Assembly (NCBI GenBank): GCA_012034405.1
Contig: JAAVLZ010000001.1
Coordinates: 232,630 to 296,629, forward strand
Source: Oscillospiraceae bacterium HV4-5-C5C
Lineage (GTDB): Bacteria > Bacillota > Clostridia > Saccharofermentanales > Fastidiosipilaceae
DNA: 64,000 bases
Direction of reading: 5' to 3'
This document shows positions 41,665 to 48,566 of this stretch, piece by piece. Position numbers and translations under genes: made by a program. The notes beneath the pieces were generated by a model. The model was not told the DNA's origin, searched no databases, and saw only the letters and a program-made list of their open reading frames with translations. Positions within the stretch are counted from its first letter, which is position 1. Each line of letters begins with the position of its first letter.

Positions 41665-42387
41665 ATGGAATATTGGGCAAGACAGGATTTGGAGAAGTTA
41701 GTAGACACAATCCTTCTTGACTGCTTCAAAGACGATTACGAGAAAGCACACACGCCTACCAATATTGATTTTTTGACTGAAAGATACCTGGGCTTGAACG
41801 TTTCGTACATGAGGCTGTCTGAGGACGGCAGCATTCTTGGGTTGACCACCTACGCGGATGTAAATGTCGAATTCAACCGCTATGGTCAAAATGAAATTGT
41901 TGCGGTCAGAAAGGATTCGGTCATTTTGGAAAAAGACCTTCTTACCGGTCAAAATGGAAGACGCCGCTTTACTGTCGCTCACGAAGCTGCGCATCAGGTC
42001 GTGTTTCGTGCCGACCGCAGCGGTACCGCGCAGATGAATTATCTCAAACATCTGCCAAACAAGCAGAGTTATTCGCTCCGAGAGCTGCATGGAGCTGAAG
42101 ACTGGTGCGAGTGGCAGGCAAATACGCTGGGAGCCGCGCTGCTTATGCCGGTGCGCACCGTACATTTCTGGATGTACCGTTTTAACGGGAACAAGCCTTT
42201 GGTCCGCTATGGACGCAGATTTAACTATATGGATCGTGGCGTGCTGGACAACCTGATAAATGTTCTTGCGGTATCGAGGACCGCACTGGTTATTCGCCTG
42301 ACACAGCTGGGATATATCTGCCAGCGTCCCGAATCGGAATACTGCGACCCGCTGGATGTGTTTCCTGATCCGGGGGAGGCGTTTTGA
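41665..42387 (+). CDS. ImmA/IrrE family metallopeptidase (second copy)
   Basis: A 240-residue protein with the zinc-protease motif FTVAHEAAHQVVFR near residue 103 and the downstream Glu ligand in DWCEWQANTLGAALLMP, a pattern of ImmA/IrrE (M78) peptidases. GAAGGAGGAC precedes the ATG. It is downstream of the polymerase and DUF6504-like genes in the same direction, so it is likely SOS-induced. It could cleave the Xre repressor or another regulator. It touches the next gene at its stop. Confidence 0.86.
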   Translation: MEYWARQDLEKLVDTILLDCFKDDYEKAHTPTNIDFLTERYLGLNVSYMRLSEDGSILGLTTYADVNVEFNRYGQNEIVAVRKDSVILEKDLLTGQNGRRRFTVAHEAAHQVVFRADRSGTAQMNYLKHLPNKQSYSLRELHGAEDWCEWQANTLGAALLMPVRTVHFWMYRFNGNKPLVRYGRRFNYMDRGVLDNLINVLAVSRTALVIRLTQLGYICQRPESEYCDPLDVFPDPGEAF

Positions 42388-42570
42388 TTGAAACCCGATT
42401 TTAGCAATGGAGTTCCTCCAGATGTACTTGACCGGATAAAACGGGTCAAAAAGGAAGTGGTCGGTCTGGAGAGCCGAAGCCTGTATTGCCCATACTGCAA
42501 TCACCAGAGTCTTATTATTTACTCCGACGCCAAGGGTTATGTCCAGACCAAATGCAAGCGGTGCGGCTAG
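42388..42570 (+). CDS. Zinc-ribbon protein, TTG start
   Basis: A 60-residue protein that begins at a TTG directly after the ImmA stop, with CGGGGGAGGC upstream. The C-terminus is a four-cysteine zinc ribbon (LYCPYCNHQSLIIYSDAKG, then TKCKRCG). It probably binds nucleic acid or a protein partner. Translational coupling to the preceding gene is likely. No family name is assigned. Confidence 0.75.
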   Translation: MKPDFSNGVPPDVLDRIKRVKKEVVGLESRSLYCPYCNHQSLIIYSDAKGYVQTKCKRCG

Positions 42571-42687
42571 GTATCTGATTACAATATCGCGTTCAGAATC
42601 GTTAGTTATCGTTTGGCCTTGAATACGAGAGCCTGTTAAGTCCTCAAAAGCATTATTATAAAACTGAATACATCATTATGAGCCCCG
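42571..42687. other. Short AT-rich intergenic stretch
   Basis: No gene seen; it precedes the long hairpin at 42688-42792. Confidence 0.4.
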
Positions 42688-42799
42688 GAGCCGATGAAAA
42701 TCGCTGACATCCCAAGTGCCGTATGAAATCTGTGTATAGTTCTACAACTATACACAGATTTCATACGGCACGTCAGCGATTTCATACGGCTCTTTTTTT
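42688..42799 (+). terminator. Very long nested hairpin followed by T-run
   Basis: The inner stem has perfect 25-bp arms (42717-42741 and 42746-42770) around CTAC. The outer stem pairs 42688-42708 with 42772-42792 almost perfectly, with an 8-nt bulge on the left side. TTTTTTTAG follows at once. It can act as a strong terminator for the upstream genes, but the length is far beyond that need. Confidence 0.75.
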
Positions 42800-42880
42800 A
42801 GCCTTTTCCATCTGCCTCCGGGCAGAACGGAGAAGGCTTTATGTTTTATTGGCTGCCTTACATCGGCAAATACCCTTAGA

Positions 42881-42923
42881 CTTCCAGCTTTTTGAAACCC
42901 GTCAACTTTCAAAAAACTGGAGG
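42881..42923 (+). promoter_or_regulatory. Hairpin masking the ribosome site of the sigma-like gene
   Basis: CTTCCAG-C-TTTTTGAAA (42881-42897) pairs with TTTCAAAAA-A-CTGGAGG (42907-42923) around a 9-nt loop. The right arm contains GGAGG, the Shine-Dalgarno sequence, nine bases before the ATG at 42932. Translation should require opening of this stem. Confidence 0.7.
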
Positions 42924-42931
42924 TCACAAAA

Positions 42932-43414
42932 ATGGAATTTAATTACGAACTTGAAAAGAAGAAATTTGATGAGCGCTGGACGAGGTTTGCCGCGGAATAT
43001 GCTGCTGCGGGAATGGCTGGGGAATCAATAGAAGCGATGAAAGAGTTTGACTGGGAAAGCTTCAAATCGGATCGTATCTACAGCCTGCACAATCAGAGCC
43101 TCAGCAGTTTCAATAATGACAACGTCGGTTGTCCATATCTACAAAAGTTTCAGGAAAGTTTCTCCTGCCCTGCGCTGGAGACCGACCCGGACAGAAGATA
43201 CGGATGGACCGATGAAATCGAGAACGAAAACCTCTCAATATTTATGAAGCAACTTTCTCCGTCTGACATTGAACTCCTTACACTCTTTGTTGTTGACGGC
43301 TACAGTGTTACCGAAATAGCGAAAATACAGTCAGTGAAATGGCCGACAATCAGCAAAAAACTCACTCGTATAGAAAAATATTTGAAAAAGTTTGAGGAGG
43401 TGGCTACGGATTGA
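42932..43414 (+). CDS. Sigma-70-like factor (phage/ICE type)
   Basis: A 160-residue protein. The C-terminal third is a sigma region 4-like helix-turn-helix (SDIELLTLFVVDGYSVTEIA, then KWPTISKKLTRIEKYLKKF). The N-terminal part is acidic and helical with no sigma region 2 that I can see. Similar small sigma-like proteins occur in ICEs and prophages of Firmicutes as regulators of late or transfer genes. Translation is controlled by a stem covering the GGAGG site. Confidence 0.8.
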   Translation: MEFNYELEKKKFDERWTRFAAEYAAAGMAGESIEAMKEFDWESFKSDRIYSLHNQSLSSFNNDNVGCPYLQKFQESFSCPALETDPDRRYGWTDEIENENLSIFMKQLSPSDIELLTLFVVDGYSVTEIAKIQSVKWPTISKKLTRIEKYLKKFEEVATD

Positions 43415-43858
43415 CCTCTCTCGCTGCCTACAGGGTGAGGGGAAAAATATATCCCCGGCACCTTGAAAATTGAATACCAGATCATCAGGTACTTTCCTGC
43501 TGCGGGCAAACCAATCCCAGCCACATCAGCGGTGCGCCGTCATCCTCACACGAGGGGAGCGATAAACGCCGGCTGTAAGTATCGGGCTGCTCCCGATATG
43601 GCCATGAAACGCGGCAGGGTCAAAGATACTTTCGTCCAGCCACAGCTGCACGCAATGGGGGCGACTCGGAGCAATCCTCGGAGGGGGTTAGATTCCCATG
43701 AGGCAGGAGCATCCTGCCGCCTGATGATTTCCCGTATCCCAGGGGCGTCGAGGACAAATGTGGGTGGATTCATAAAAAATGTGAGGTCAGCCGGACGGTT
43801 CGCCCAACCGCAGCCGTCCGGCACGCCTCTTTACCTAAAAGAAAGAGCGGAGGCTTTT
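43415..43858 (+). ncRNA. Putative structured RNA between sigma-like gene and mazF
   Basis: About 445 bases without credible coding but with several strong hairpins: GGTG-a-GGGG...TCCCC-gg-CACC (about 43434-43463), TATCGGG-CTGCT-CCCGATA (about 43579-43597), GGCAGGA-GCA-TCCTGCC (about 43701-43717) and GCCGGACGG...CCGTCCGGC (about 43791-43823). The composition is G-rich and unlike the flanking genes. The frame upstream of mazF is open but arginine-, glycine- and proline-rich without domain features, as expected of a structured RNA. I cannot match it to a known RNA class. Confidence 0.5.
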
Positions 43859-44242
43859 ATGTTGAAAAAAGATTGGGAATTTCATCGCGGCGAACTTTAC
43901 TGCGCGAACCTGAATCCGTTTTTCGGTTCCGAACAGGGAGGCAATCGTCCAGTGCTCGTTCTCCAGAACAACATCGGAAATATTTACTGCCCCACGCTGA
44001 TCGTAGCGCCGCTGACAAGCAATATTTACAAGTAAGCAAGCCAGCCAACTCATTACATACTGGAAGGCGTCAGGGGCCTGAGAGGCCAGTCGATTGTTCT
44101 TCTGGAACAGATCACGACCATCGACAAGCGCCGCGCTGACCGATATAACGGCAAACTGTCCCGCGATCAGATGGATGGGATTGACGAAGCAATCCGTGTC
44201 AGCCTGGATATCGACATTCCCGAAGAAGTGGAAGCGCCGTAA
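43859..44242 (+). pseudogene. MazF/PemK-type toxin gene with internal stop
   Basis: The frame encodes MLKKDWEFHRGELYCANLNP, then FFGSEQGGNRPVLVLQNNIG and LIVAPLTSNIYK, a clear MazF/PemK RNase toxin. A TAA at 44033-44035 then stops it, and the same frame continues PTHYILEGVRGLRGQSIVLL, then EQITTIDKRRADRY to a stop at 44240-44242. The family normally reads straight through this point, so one base change (for example AAA to TAA) has truncated the toxin after 58 residues, removing the second catalytic part. GCGGAGG precedes the ATG. No antitoxin gene is adjacent. Confidence 0.88.
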
Positions 44243-44361
44243 CATTCCCAGCAGGTTATTTTACATCATTGCAGCCGGCAGCTCAGCTTATTACAATGGT
44301 CTTGCAAGACACCATTGGAAAAGTATTTGAGCGCCGGTGCCCACATGGAAGGAGGACACGA

Positions 44362-44574
44362 ATGAATATGGGTGTCACCAGCTGTTCAGATACAATTATT
44401 CCCTCAACCCCGCGCACATACAGAGTTGAGGACATCGCAAAGATTCTTGGAATCGGCAGATCATCGGCCTATAACCTGATCAAAGCAAATCAGTTTCATG
44501 TAGTGAGAATCGGTTCATCTATTCGGATTTCAAGAAAATCCTTCGATGAATGGTTGGATCGTCAGTCGATTTAA
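44362..44574 (+). CDS. xis: Excisionase-like helix-turn-helix protein
   Basis: A 70-residue MerR/excisionase-type protein: TYRVEDIAKILGIGRSSAYN, then LIKANQFHVVRIGSSIRISR, then KSFDEWLDRQSI. Excisionases bend DNA at the attachment site and steer the integrase toward excision. GGAGG precedes the ATG at 44362. It lies 22 bp before the integrase, the usual xis-int order. Confidence 0.85.
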   Translation: MNMGVTSCSDTIIPSTPRTYRVEDIAKILGIGRSSAYNLIKANQFHVVRIGSSIRISRKSFDEWLDRQSI

Positions 44575-44596
44575 TCATTTTAAGGAGGTACATACC

Positions 44597-46012
44597 ATGG
44601 CAAGTATCGTAAAGCGCAATAAGAAATATTCTGTTGTTTACAGCTACACAGATTCGGACACAGGCACTTCCAAGCAAAAATGGGAAGCCTGCGGAAGTCT
44701 GGCAGAAGCCAGAAAACGCCGGGCTGAAATTGAACTCGGCAACTATAGCAATGGCAAGGTGGAACCACCGAAGCGGCATACTGTCAGCGATCTCCTGCAC
44801 GATTTCGTTTCCATATATGGCAAAGACCGCTGGGGGTTTTCGGTCTATGACAGCAATACAGCTCTGATCGACAACTACATCAACCCGGTGATCGGCCAGA
44901 TGGAAGTCCGCGGAATCACACCGAGAATCGCAGATAATTACATCGCTCAGCTTCAGAAAATGCCGCCCGTATCTACCGCGACGCGAAAAGCCAGAACTGC
45001 CACCATTCCTCCGAAGACCATTGAAAAAATCGTCAAGCTCCTCCGGACGGCATTCAAGCAGGCTGTTCGATGGGAGATGACAACAAGAAATCCTTTTGAG
45101 AATGTGCTGGTGCCACGCACCAAATACACAAAAAGGGATATCTGGACGGCGGAAACAATCCGTGACGCTCTGGATGCCTGCAAAGACAGCCGGCTCTATG
45201 TGGCAATCAATCTTTCGTTTGCCTGCTCCTGCCGTCTTGGCGAGATTCTCGGCCTGACCTGGGATAACATCCATATCACGGATGACGACATTGCCAAAGA
45301 TAACGCCAGCATTTACATCGACAAGGAACCGGCACGGTGTTCTCTCAAGGCACTTGAAGCGCTGAACGGCGCGGATGTCATAAAAATTTTCGAGCCAATC
45401 AACAAAAAGGCGATCACGAGAGTGGTCTTGAAAAAGCCGAAAACAGATTCCAGTATCAGAAAAATCTGGCTTCCAAGGACGCTCGCCTATATTTTGAGAG
45501 ACTGGAGAAAAACGCAGTCCGACTTGAAAGCGTTCCTCGGAGAAGAATATGAGGACAATGACCTTGTAGTCTGCCTTCAGGATGGGCGTCCGTGCGAGAC
45601 CAGAATCATTGAAGAAGCTTTTCAACACCTCAAGGAGGATGCAGGGCTGCCGAATGTGGTCTTTCATTCGTTGAGGCATTCCAGCACGACTTACAAGCTA
45701 AAACTCAACCACGGCGATCTGAAGGCCACTCAGGGTGATACTGGCCACGCGGAGCTGGACATGATCACAAATGTTTATGCTCATATCCTTGATGAAGACA
45801 GAAAGGTCAACACGCAAAAGTTTGAAGCTTCCTTCTACGCCGACCCAAATCTTCACGCTCCGGCACTTCATAAAAATATTCCGGTCCCGGAAGAAACTCC
45901 CTCGCCGGCAACGCTGGATATCGCCGTTTTGATCGACCAACTCCGGCAAAATCCTGATCTGGCAGCCACTTTGGCGAAATTGGTACTCGAACAGAAGACC
46001 GTCCGCCCCTGA
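44597..46012 (+). CDS. int: Tyrosine recombinase (integrase)
   Basis: A 471-residue site-specific recombinase. An N-terminal arm-binding domain is followed by a core-binding SAM-like domain (VSDLLHDFVSIYGKD) and the catalytic domain: Arg in SCRLGEILGLTWDNI, HxxR in FHSLRHSSTTYKL, and the Tyr nucleophile in DMITNVYAHILDEDRK. TAAGGAGGT precedes the ATG. It ends 183 bp from the 3' end of tRNA-Arg, with putative arm sites between, indicating that the island integrated at this tRNA. Confidence 0.95.
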   Translation: MASIVKRNKKYSVVYSYTDSDTGTSKQKWEACGSLAEARKRRAEIELGNYSNGKVEPPKRHTVSDLLHDFVSIYGKDRWGFSVYDSNTALIDNYINPVIGQMEVRGITPRIADNYIAQLQKMPPVSTATRKARTATIPPKTIEKIVKLLRTAFKQAVRWEMTTRNPFENVLVPRTKYTKRDIWTAETIRDALDACKDSRLYVAINLSFACSCRLGEILGLTWDNIHITDDDIAKDNASIYIDKEPARCSLKALEALNGADVIKIFEPINKKAITRVVLKKPKTDSSIRKIWLPRTLAYILRDWRKTQSDLKAFLGEEYEDNDLVVCLQDGRPCETRIIEEAFQHLKEDAGLPNVVFHSLRHSSTTYKLKLNHGDLKATQGDTGHAELDMITNVYAHILDEDRKVNTQKFEASFYADPNLHAPALHKNIPVPEETPSPATLDIAVLIDQLRQNPDLAATLAKLVLEQKTVRP

Positions 46013-46022
46013 AAACAGGTGA

Positions 46023-46081
46023 TTAGCAAAATTCCTAGCAAGGCGGTTTTCATTAGCAAAAAAGTTCGTTTTTTCTTAGCA
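46023..46081. repeat. Four TAGCA direct repeats, putative integrase arm sites
   Basis: TTAGCAAA or TAGCA motifs at 46024, 46036, 46054 and 46077, all in the same orientation, lie between the integrase end and the tRNA. Their location and clustering fit arm-type binding sites of the attachment region. Confidence 0.5.
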
Positions 46082-46162
46082 GTTTATGCAGAAATTTAAT
46101 TTTTATACAGATCGCTGTCACGGAGAAAAAGCCGGAAAAAGGGAAGGAAATTTTCTAAGGAA

Positions 46163-46192
46163 AAGGCCGCAACCTGTTGCGGTTGCGGCCTT
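46163..46192. terminator. Bidirectional terminator between int and tRNA
   Basis: A perfect 12-bp stem AAGGCCGCAACC / GGTTGCGGCCTT around TGTTGC. It lies 3 bp from the tRNA 3' end and can end transcripts from both the integrase and the tRNA. Confidence 0.85.
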
Positions 46193-46194
46193 TA

Positions 46195-46271
46195 TGGTGT
46201 CCCCGGCGCGATTCGAACGCGCGGCCTACGCTTTAGGAGAGCGTCGCTCTATCCTGCTGAGCTACGAGGAC
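46195..46271 (-). tRNA. tRNA-Arg (anticodon CCT)
   Basis: On the minus strand a full cloverleaf: acceptor GTCCTCG/CGGGGAC, D stem GCTC/GAGC, anticodon stem ACGCT/AGCGT with loop CTCCTAA (anticodon CCT), T stem GCGCG/CGCGC with TTCGAAT, discriminator A and encoded CCA at 46197-46195. Its 3' end faces the integrase, making it the attachment site. tRNA-Arg(CCT) is a frequent integration target. Confidence 0.96.
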
Positions 46272-46680
46272 GTAAAGCCAAAATGCCCGCGCTCCATTGT
46301 AGTGCAGTAAGCAGAGCCCTGTCAACGCTCCCCCCATCAGACGATCGCGTTCCAAACTTGCTGGTACAAATGGGACCCGGCCAGGTTACACAACGTGACT
46401 TTCAGACTTCGCTCGCCCAATGCCTGCGCCGGAATCCACGGTCAGCCCGTTGTCCTTCCCCTAACAAGGATCAAAGGAAATGATGTAGTGATGGCTTTTT
46501 ACCTCTTTCATTTTCTGATTTTTCCCGTAGCGCTGGTTCGCCCCAAAACAGGATCGGCAGCTCCATAGTCCGCATTTTAAAGCTGATATGCTTGAACGGC
46601 GCCAATTGCGTCACCTGCCTTCGCAGGAGATCATATTTGAGCTCGCGTTGCTCCCCGATGAGCAAAGAGCGCCAACCCGT
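46272..46680. other. Decayed region beyond the tRNA, no intact gene
   Basis: No intact gene. A leftward frame through 46480-46680 (LLRRQVTQLAPFKHIS, MELPILFWGEPAL) has protein-like composition and may be a fragment of the element whose other remains follow, but I cannot name it. Confidence 0.35.
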
Positions 46681-46900
46681 ATTGACCAGTCTCCTCCATG
46701 CCGATCCACCGTTCATTGTCAGCCGTTGGTGGTTGTCCCCAAGCGCGAGGTACAGCACATCGCCCTGCCCGGCGGGGAACTCCCACAAGCAGCCGCCGGT
46801 GCGACGGCGCGGCACCAATCCAGCGACAGCCACGACTTGCCGATTTTGGGGCTGCCCGTGAGGATGAACAGACCGTGGGGCAGGATTTTGTCAAGATGTG
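46681..46900 (-). pseudogene. RepA-like AAA ATPase fragment, frameshifted
   Basis: The minus strand encodes a Walker A region, LPHGLFILTGSPKIGKSWLS then LDWC, typical of AAA_25/RepA-type ATPases of mobile elements. It continues in another frame as GGCLWEFPAGQGDVLYLALG, then DNHQRL, which in intact relatives follows directly. So at least one frameshift is present and both ends are missing. It overlaps the antitoxin fragment on the other strand. Confidence 0.7.
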
Positions 46901-47108
46901 CGGTGAGCTGGGCATGAATATGACCACGGCATTTAACATCTTTGCCAAAACCGTTGTCCGGCAGCACGGCATACCGTTCCCGGTCACGCTGGACACGCCC
47001 AACGCGGAGACACTGGCGGCGATTGAGGACGTGAACAAGCGGCGCAATTTGCGCGGGCCGTCTGGCAGCATTCAGGCTCTGATGGAGGACTTGAATGCTG
47101 ACGATTAG
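46860..47108 (+). CDS. DinJ/RelB-type antitoxin, N-terminally truncated
   Basis: The frame encodes VGQDFVKMCGELGMNMTTAF, then NIFAKTVVRQHGIPFPVTLD, then IQALMEDLNADD at the end, the ribbon-helix-helix and C-terminal part of a RelB/DinJ antitoxin. The first strand and start codon of normal family members are missing because the frame runs into the AAA fragment. Translation could begin at GTG 46875 or ATG 46896. The stop overlaps the start of the YafQ gene, the usual antitoxin-toxin layout. Confidence 0.65.
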   Translation, partial: EDEQTVGQDFVKMCGELGMNMTTAFNIFAKTVVRQHGIPFPVTLDTPNAETLAAIEDVNKRRNLRGPSGSIQALMEDLNADD

Positions 47109-47403
47109 TTATTCCTCACGGTTCAAAAAGGACTAAAAAGTCGTGAAAAAGCGTGGTTGCGACATTGAACTTATGGAAGCGGTGCTGTCGATTTTGTGTG
47201 ACGAGCAGCCCCTTCCACAAAAATATAGCGACCACGCTTTGACCGGTAATTCTATCGGCCACCGGGAATGCCACATCACGCCGGACTGGCTACTGATTTA
47301 CAAAATCGAAGAGGAGGAGCTACTGCTTACTTTGACCAGAACAGGGACACATAGCGATTTGTTTTCGGGACCTGTGCGGGTGCAAACTGTTAAGTGTCGT
47401 TGA
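47095..47403 (+). pseudogene. YafQ-type toxin with nonsense codon 14
   Basis: From ATG 47095 the frame reads MLTISYSSRFKKD, then TAA (47134-47136), then KVVKKRGCDIELMEAVLSIL and ends IYKIEEEELLLTLTRTGTHS then DLF, a typical YafQ RNase toxin including the H-x-LF C-terminal active-site region. Relatives have Tyr where the stop is (FKKDY), so one base change (TAT/TAC to TAA) explains it. Reinitiation at GTG 47143 could give a version lacking 16 residues. Confidence 0.85.
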
Positions 47404-47451
47404 TTTTGGAGATATCAGGAGGTGTCGCGCCCGGGGTCTTCGCCCCCAGGC

Positions 47452-48441
47452 TTAGTCCAGCTTGATCTCGTGATCGCAGACAGTCCCGTCCGCAAAGCTG
47501 CGCACGCTCCGGAACACGCCTTCTACCATATGCTCCACTGCGGTTTCCGTATAAAAAGCAGTGTGCGGGCTCAATATGACATTGGGGTAGCTGCGTAGCA
47601 GTGCCATGCGGTCATTTTCAATGACTTCGCCAGTGAGGTTATAGTAATAAAGGCCGTTTTCATGCTCCAGCACATCCAGGCCTGCCGCGCCGATCTTGCC
47701 GCTCTTCAAACCCGCAATCAGGGCATCTGTATCCAGCAGCTTGCCGCGGGCCGTGTTGATGATCACCACCCCGTCCTTGCAGCGCTGCAATGCGGAGGCG
47801 TCCAGCAGGTGATAATTCTCCTCAGTGGCATTGGTATGCAATGTGATCACATCACTTTGGGCCAGCAGGTCCTCCAGGCTGACATACTGCGCCAGCGCTT
47901 TAACGTCCGCATTGGGGTAGAGATCATAACACAAAATCCGGCACCCAAAGCCGCTGAGGCTCTTGATCACGGTCCGGCCGATCTGCCCGGTGCCAATCAC
48001 ACCAACGGTGCATTGGGAAATATCCCGGCCGATCTTGCCTTTAAGGGAAAAATCCTGTACCCTGGCCCGGCTCATAATCGGCTCAATTTTGCGAAGACAC
48101 ATCAGCATCAGCATCACCGCATAGTGGGCGACGCCGGTAGGCGGATAGGAAACATTAGATACCCGCAGGCCCAGCTGGCGGGCGTGCTCCAAATCAATAT
48201 GGTCGTAGCCGATGGACCGGCAGGGCAGATAACGGACCCCCCGGCTGTACAGGGCGTCCAGCACCGGCGCGCTCATGTCACAGGGGATGGTGGATACGGC
48301 TTCACAGCCGCGGGCGCGATCAAAATTATCCGCGCTCGGATACTGGCCGACCCAGTCAAAGTCAATGCCGTATTGCTGGCTGAAGCGCTGGCAGTAAGCC
48401 AGTTCATCAAAGGGCCGTAAAGCATAAAATAAGATTTTCAT
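47452..48441 (-). CDS. D-2-hydroxyacid dehydrogenase (D-lactate dehydrogenase-like)
   Basis: A 329-residue NAD-dependent enzyme of the D-LDH/VanH type. Substrate-domain residues YLPCRSIGYDHIDLEHA, NAD motif TVGVIGTGQIGRTVIK near residue 146, catalytic Arg in IINTARGKLLD, Glu in GLDVLEHENGLYYY and His in VILSPHTAFYTETAV are all present. It would interconvert pyruvate and D-lactate or a branched 2-oxoacid. A GGAG site precedes the ATG. It is the first intact host gene right of the island. Confidence 0.93.
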   Translation of the reverse strand: MKILFYALRPFDELAYCQRFSQQYGIDFDWVGQYPSADNFDRARGCEAVSTIPCDMSAPVLDALYSRGVRYLPCRSIGYDHIDLEHARQLGLRVSNVSYPPTGVAHYAVMLMLMCLRKIEPIMSRARVQDFSLKGKIGRDISQCTVGVIGTGQIGRTVIKSLSGFGCRILCYDLYPNADVKALAQYVSLEDLLAQSDVITLHTNATEENYHLLDASALQRCKDGVVIINTARGKLLDTDALIAGLKSGKIGAAGLDVLEHENGLYYYNLTGEVIENDRMALLRSYPNVILSPHTAFYTETAVEHMVEGVFRSVRSFADGTVCDHEIKLD

Positions 48442-48566
48442 TGTTTCTTCTCCTGCTAACCCTGACCGGGTTCTGCCTGAAATTTCAAGCCGCGGGCTGA
48501 CGCCTGCAGCTTGCGGGAGCAGCCGCTCCTCTCCTGGCGCTCTGCTGACACTGCCATGAGCCTGGC

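Noticed and set aside
43463..43858. Open frame upstream of and in frame with mazF, as an N-terminal extension
   Set aside because: The composition is Arg/Gly/Pro-rich without domain features, a strong ribosome site lies directly before ATG 43859, and the DNA folds into hairpins, so structured RNA is the better explanation.
44033..47136. Stop-codon recoding (TAA as sense), given TAA inside both mazF and yafQ
   Set aside because: TAA is used as an ordinary terminator at many intact genes in the window, and the two sites would need different amino acids (Lys-like and Tyr). Simple nonsense mutations fit better.
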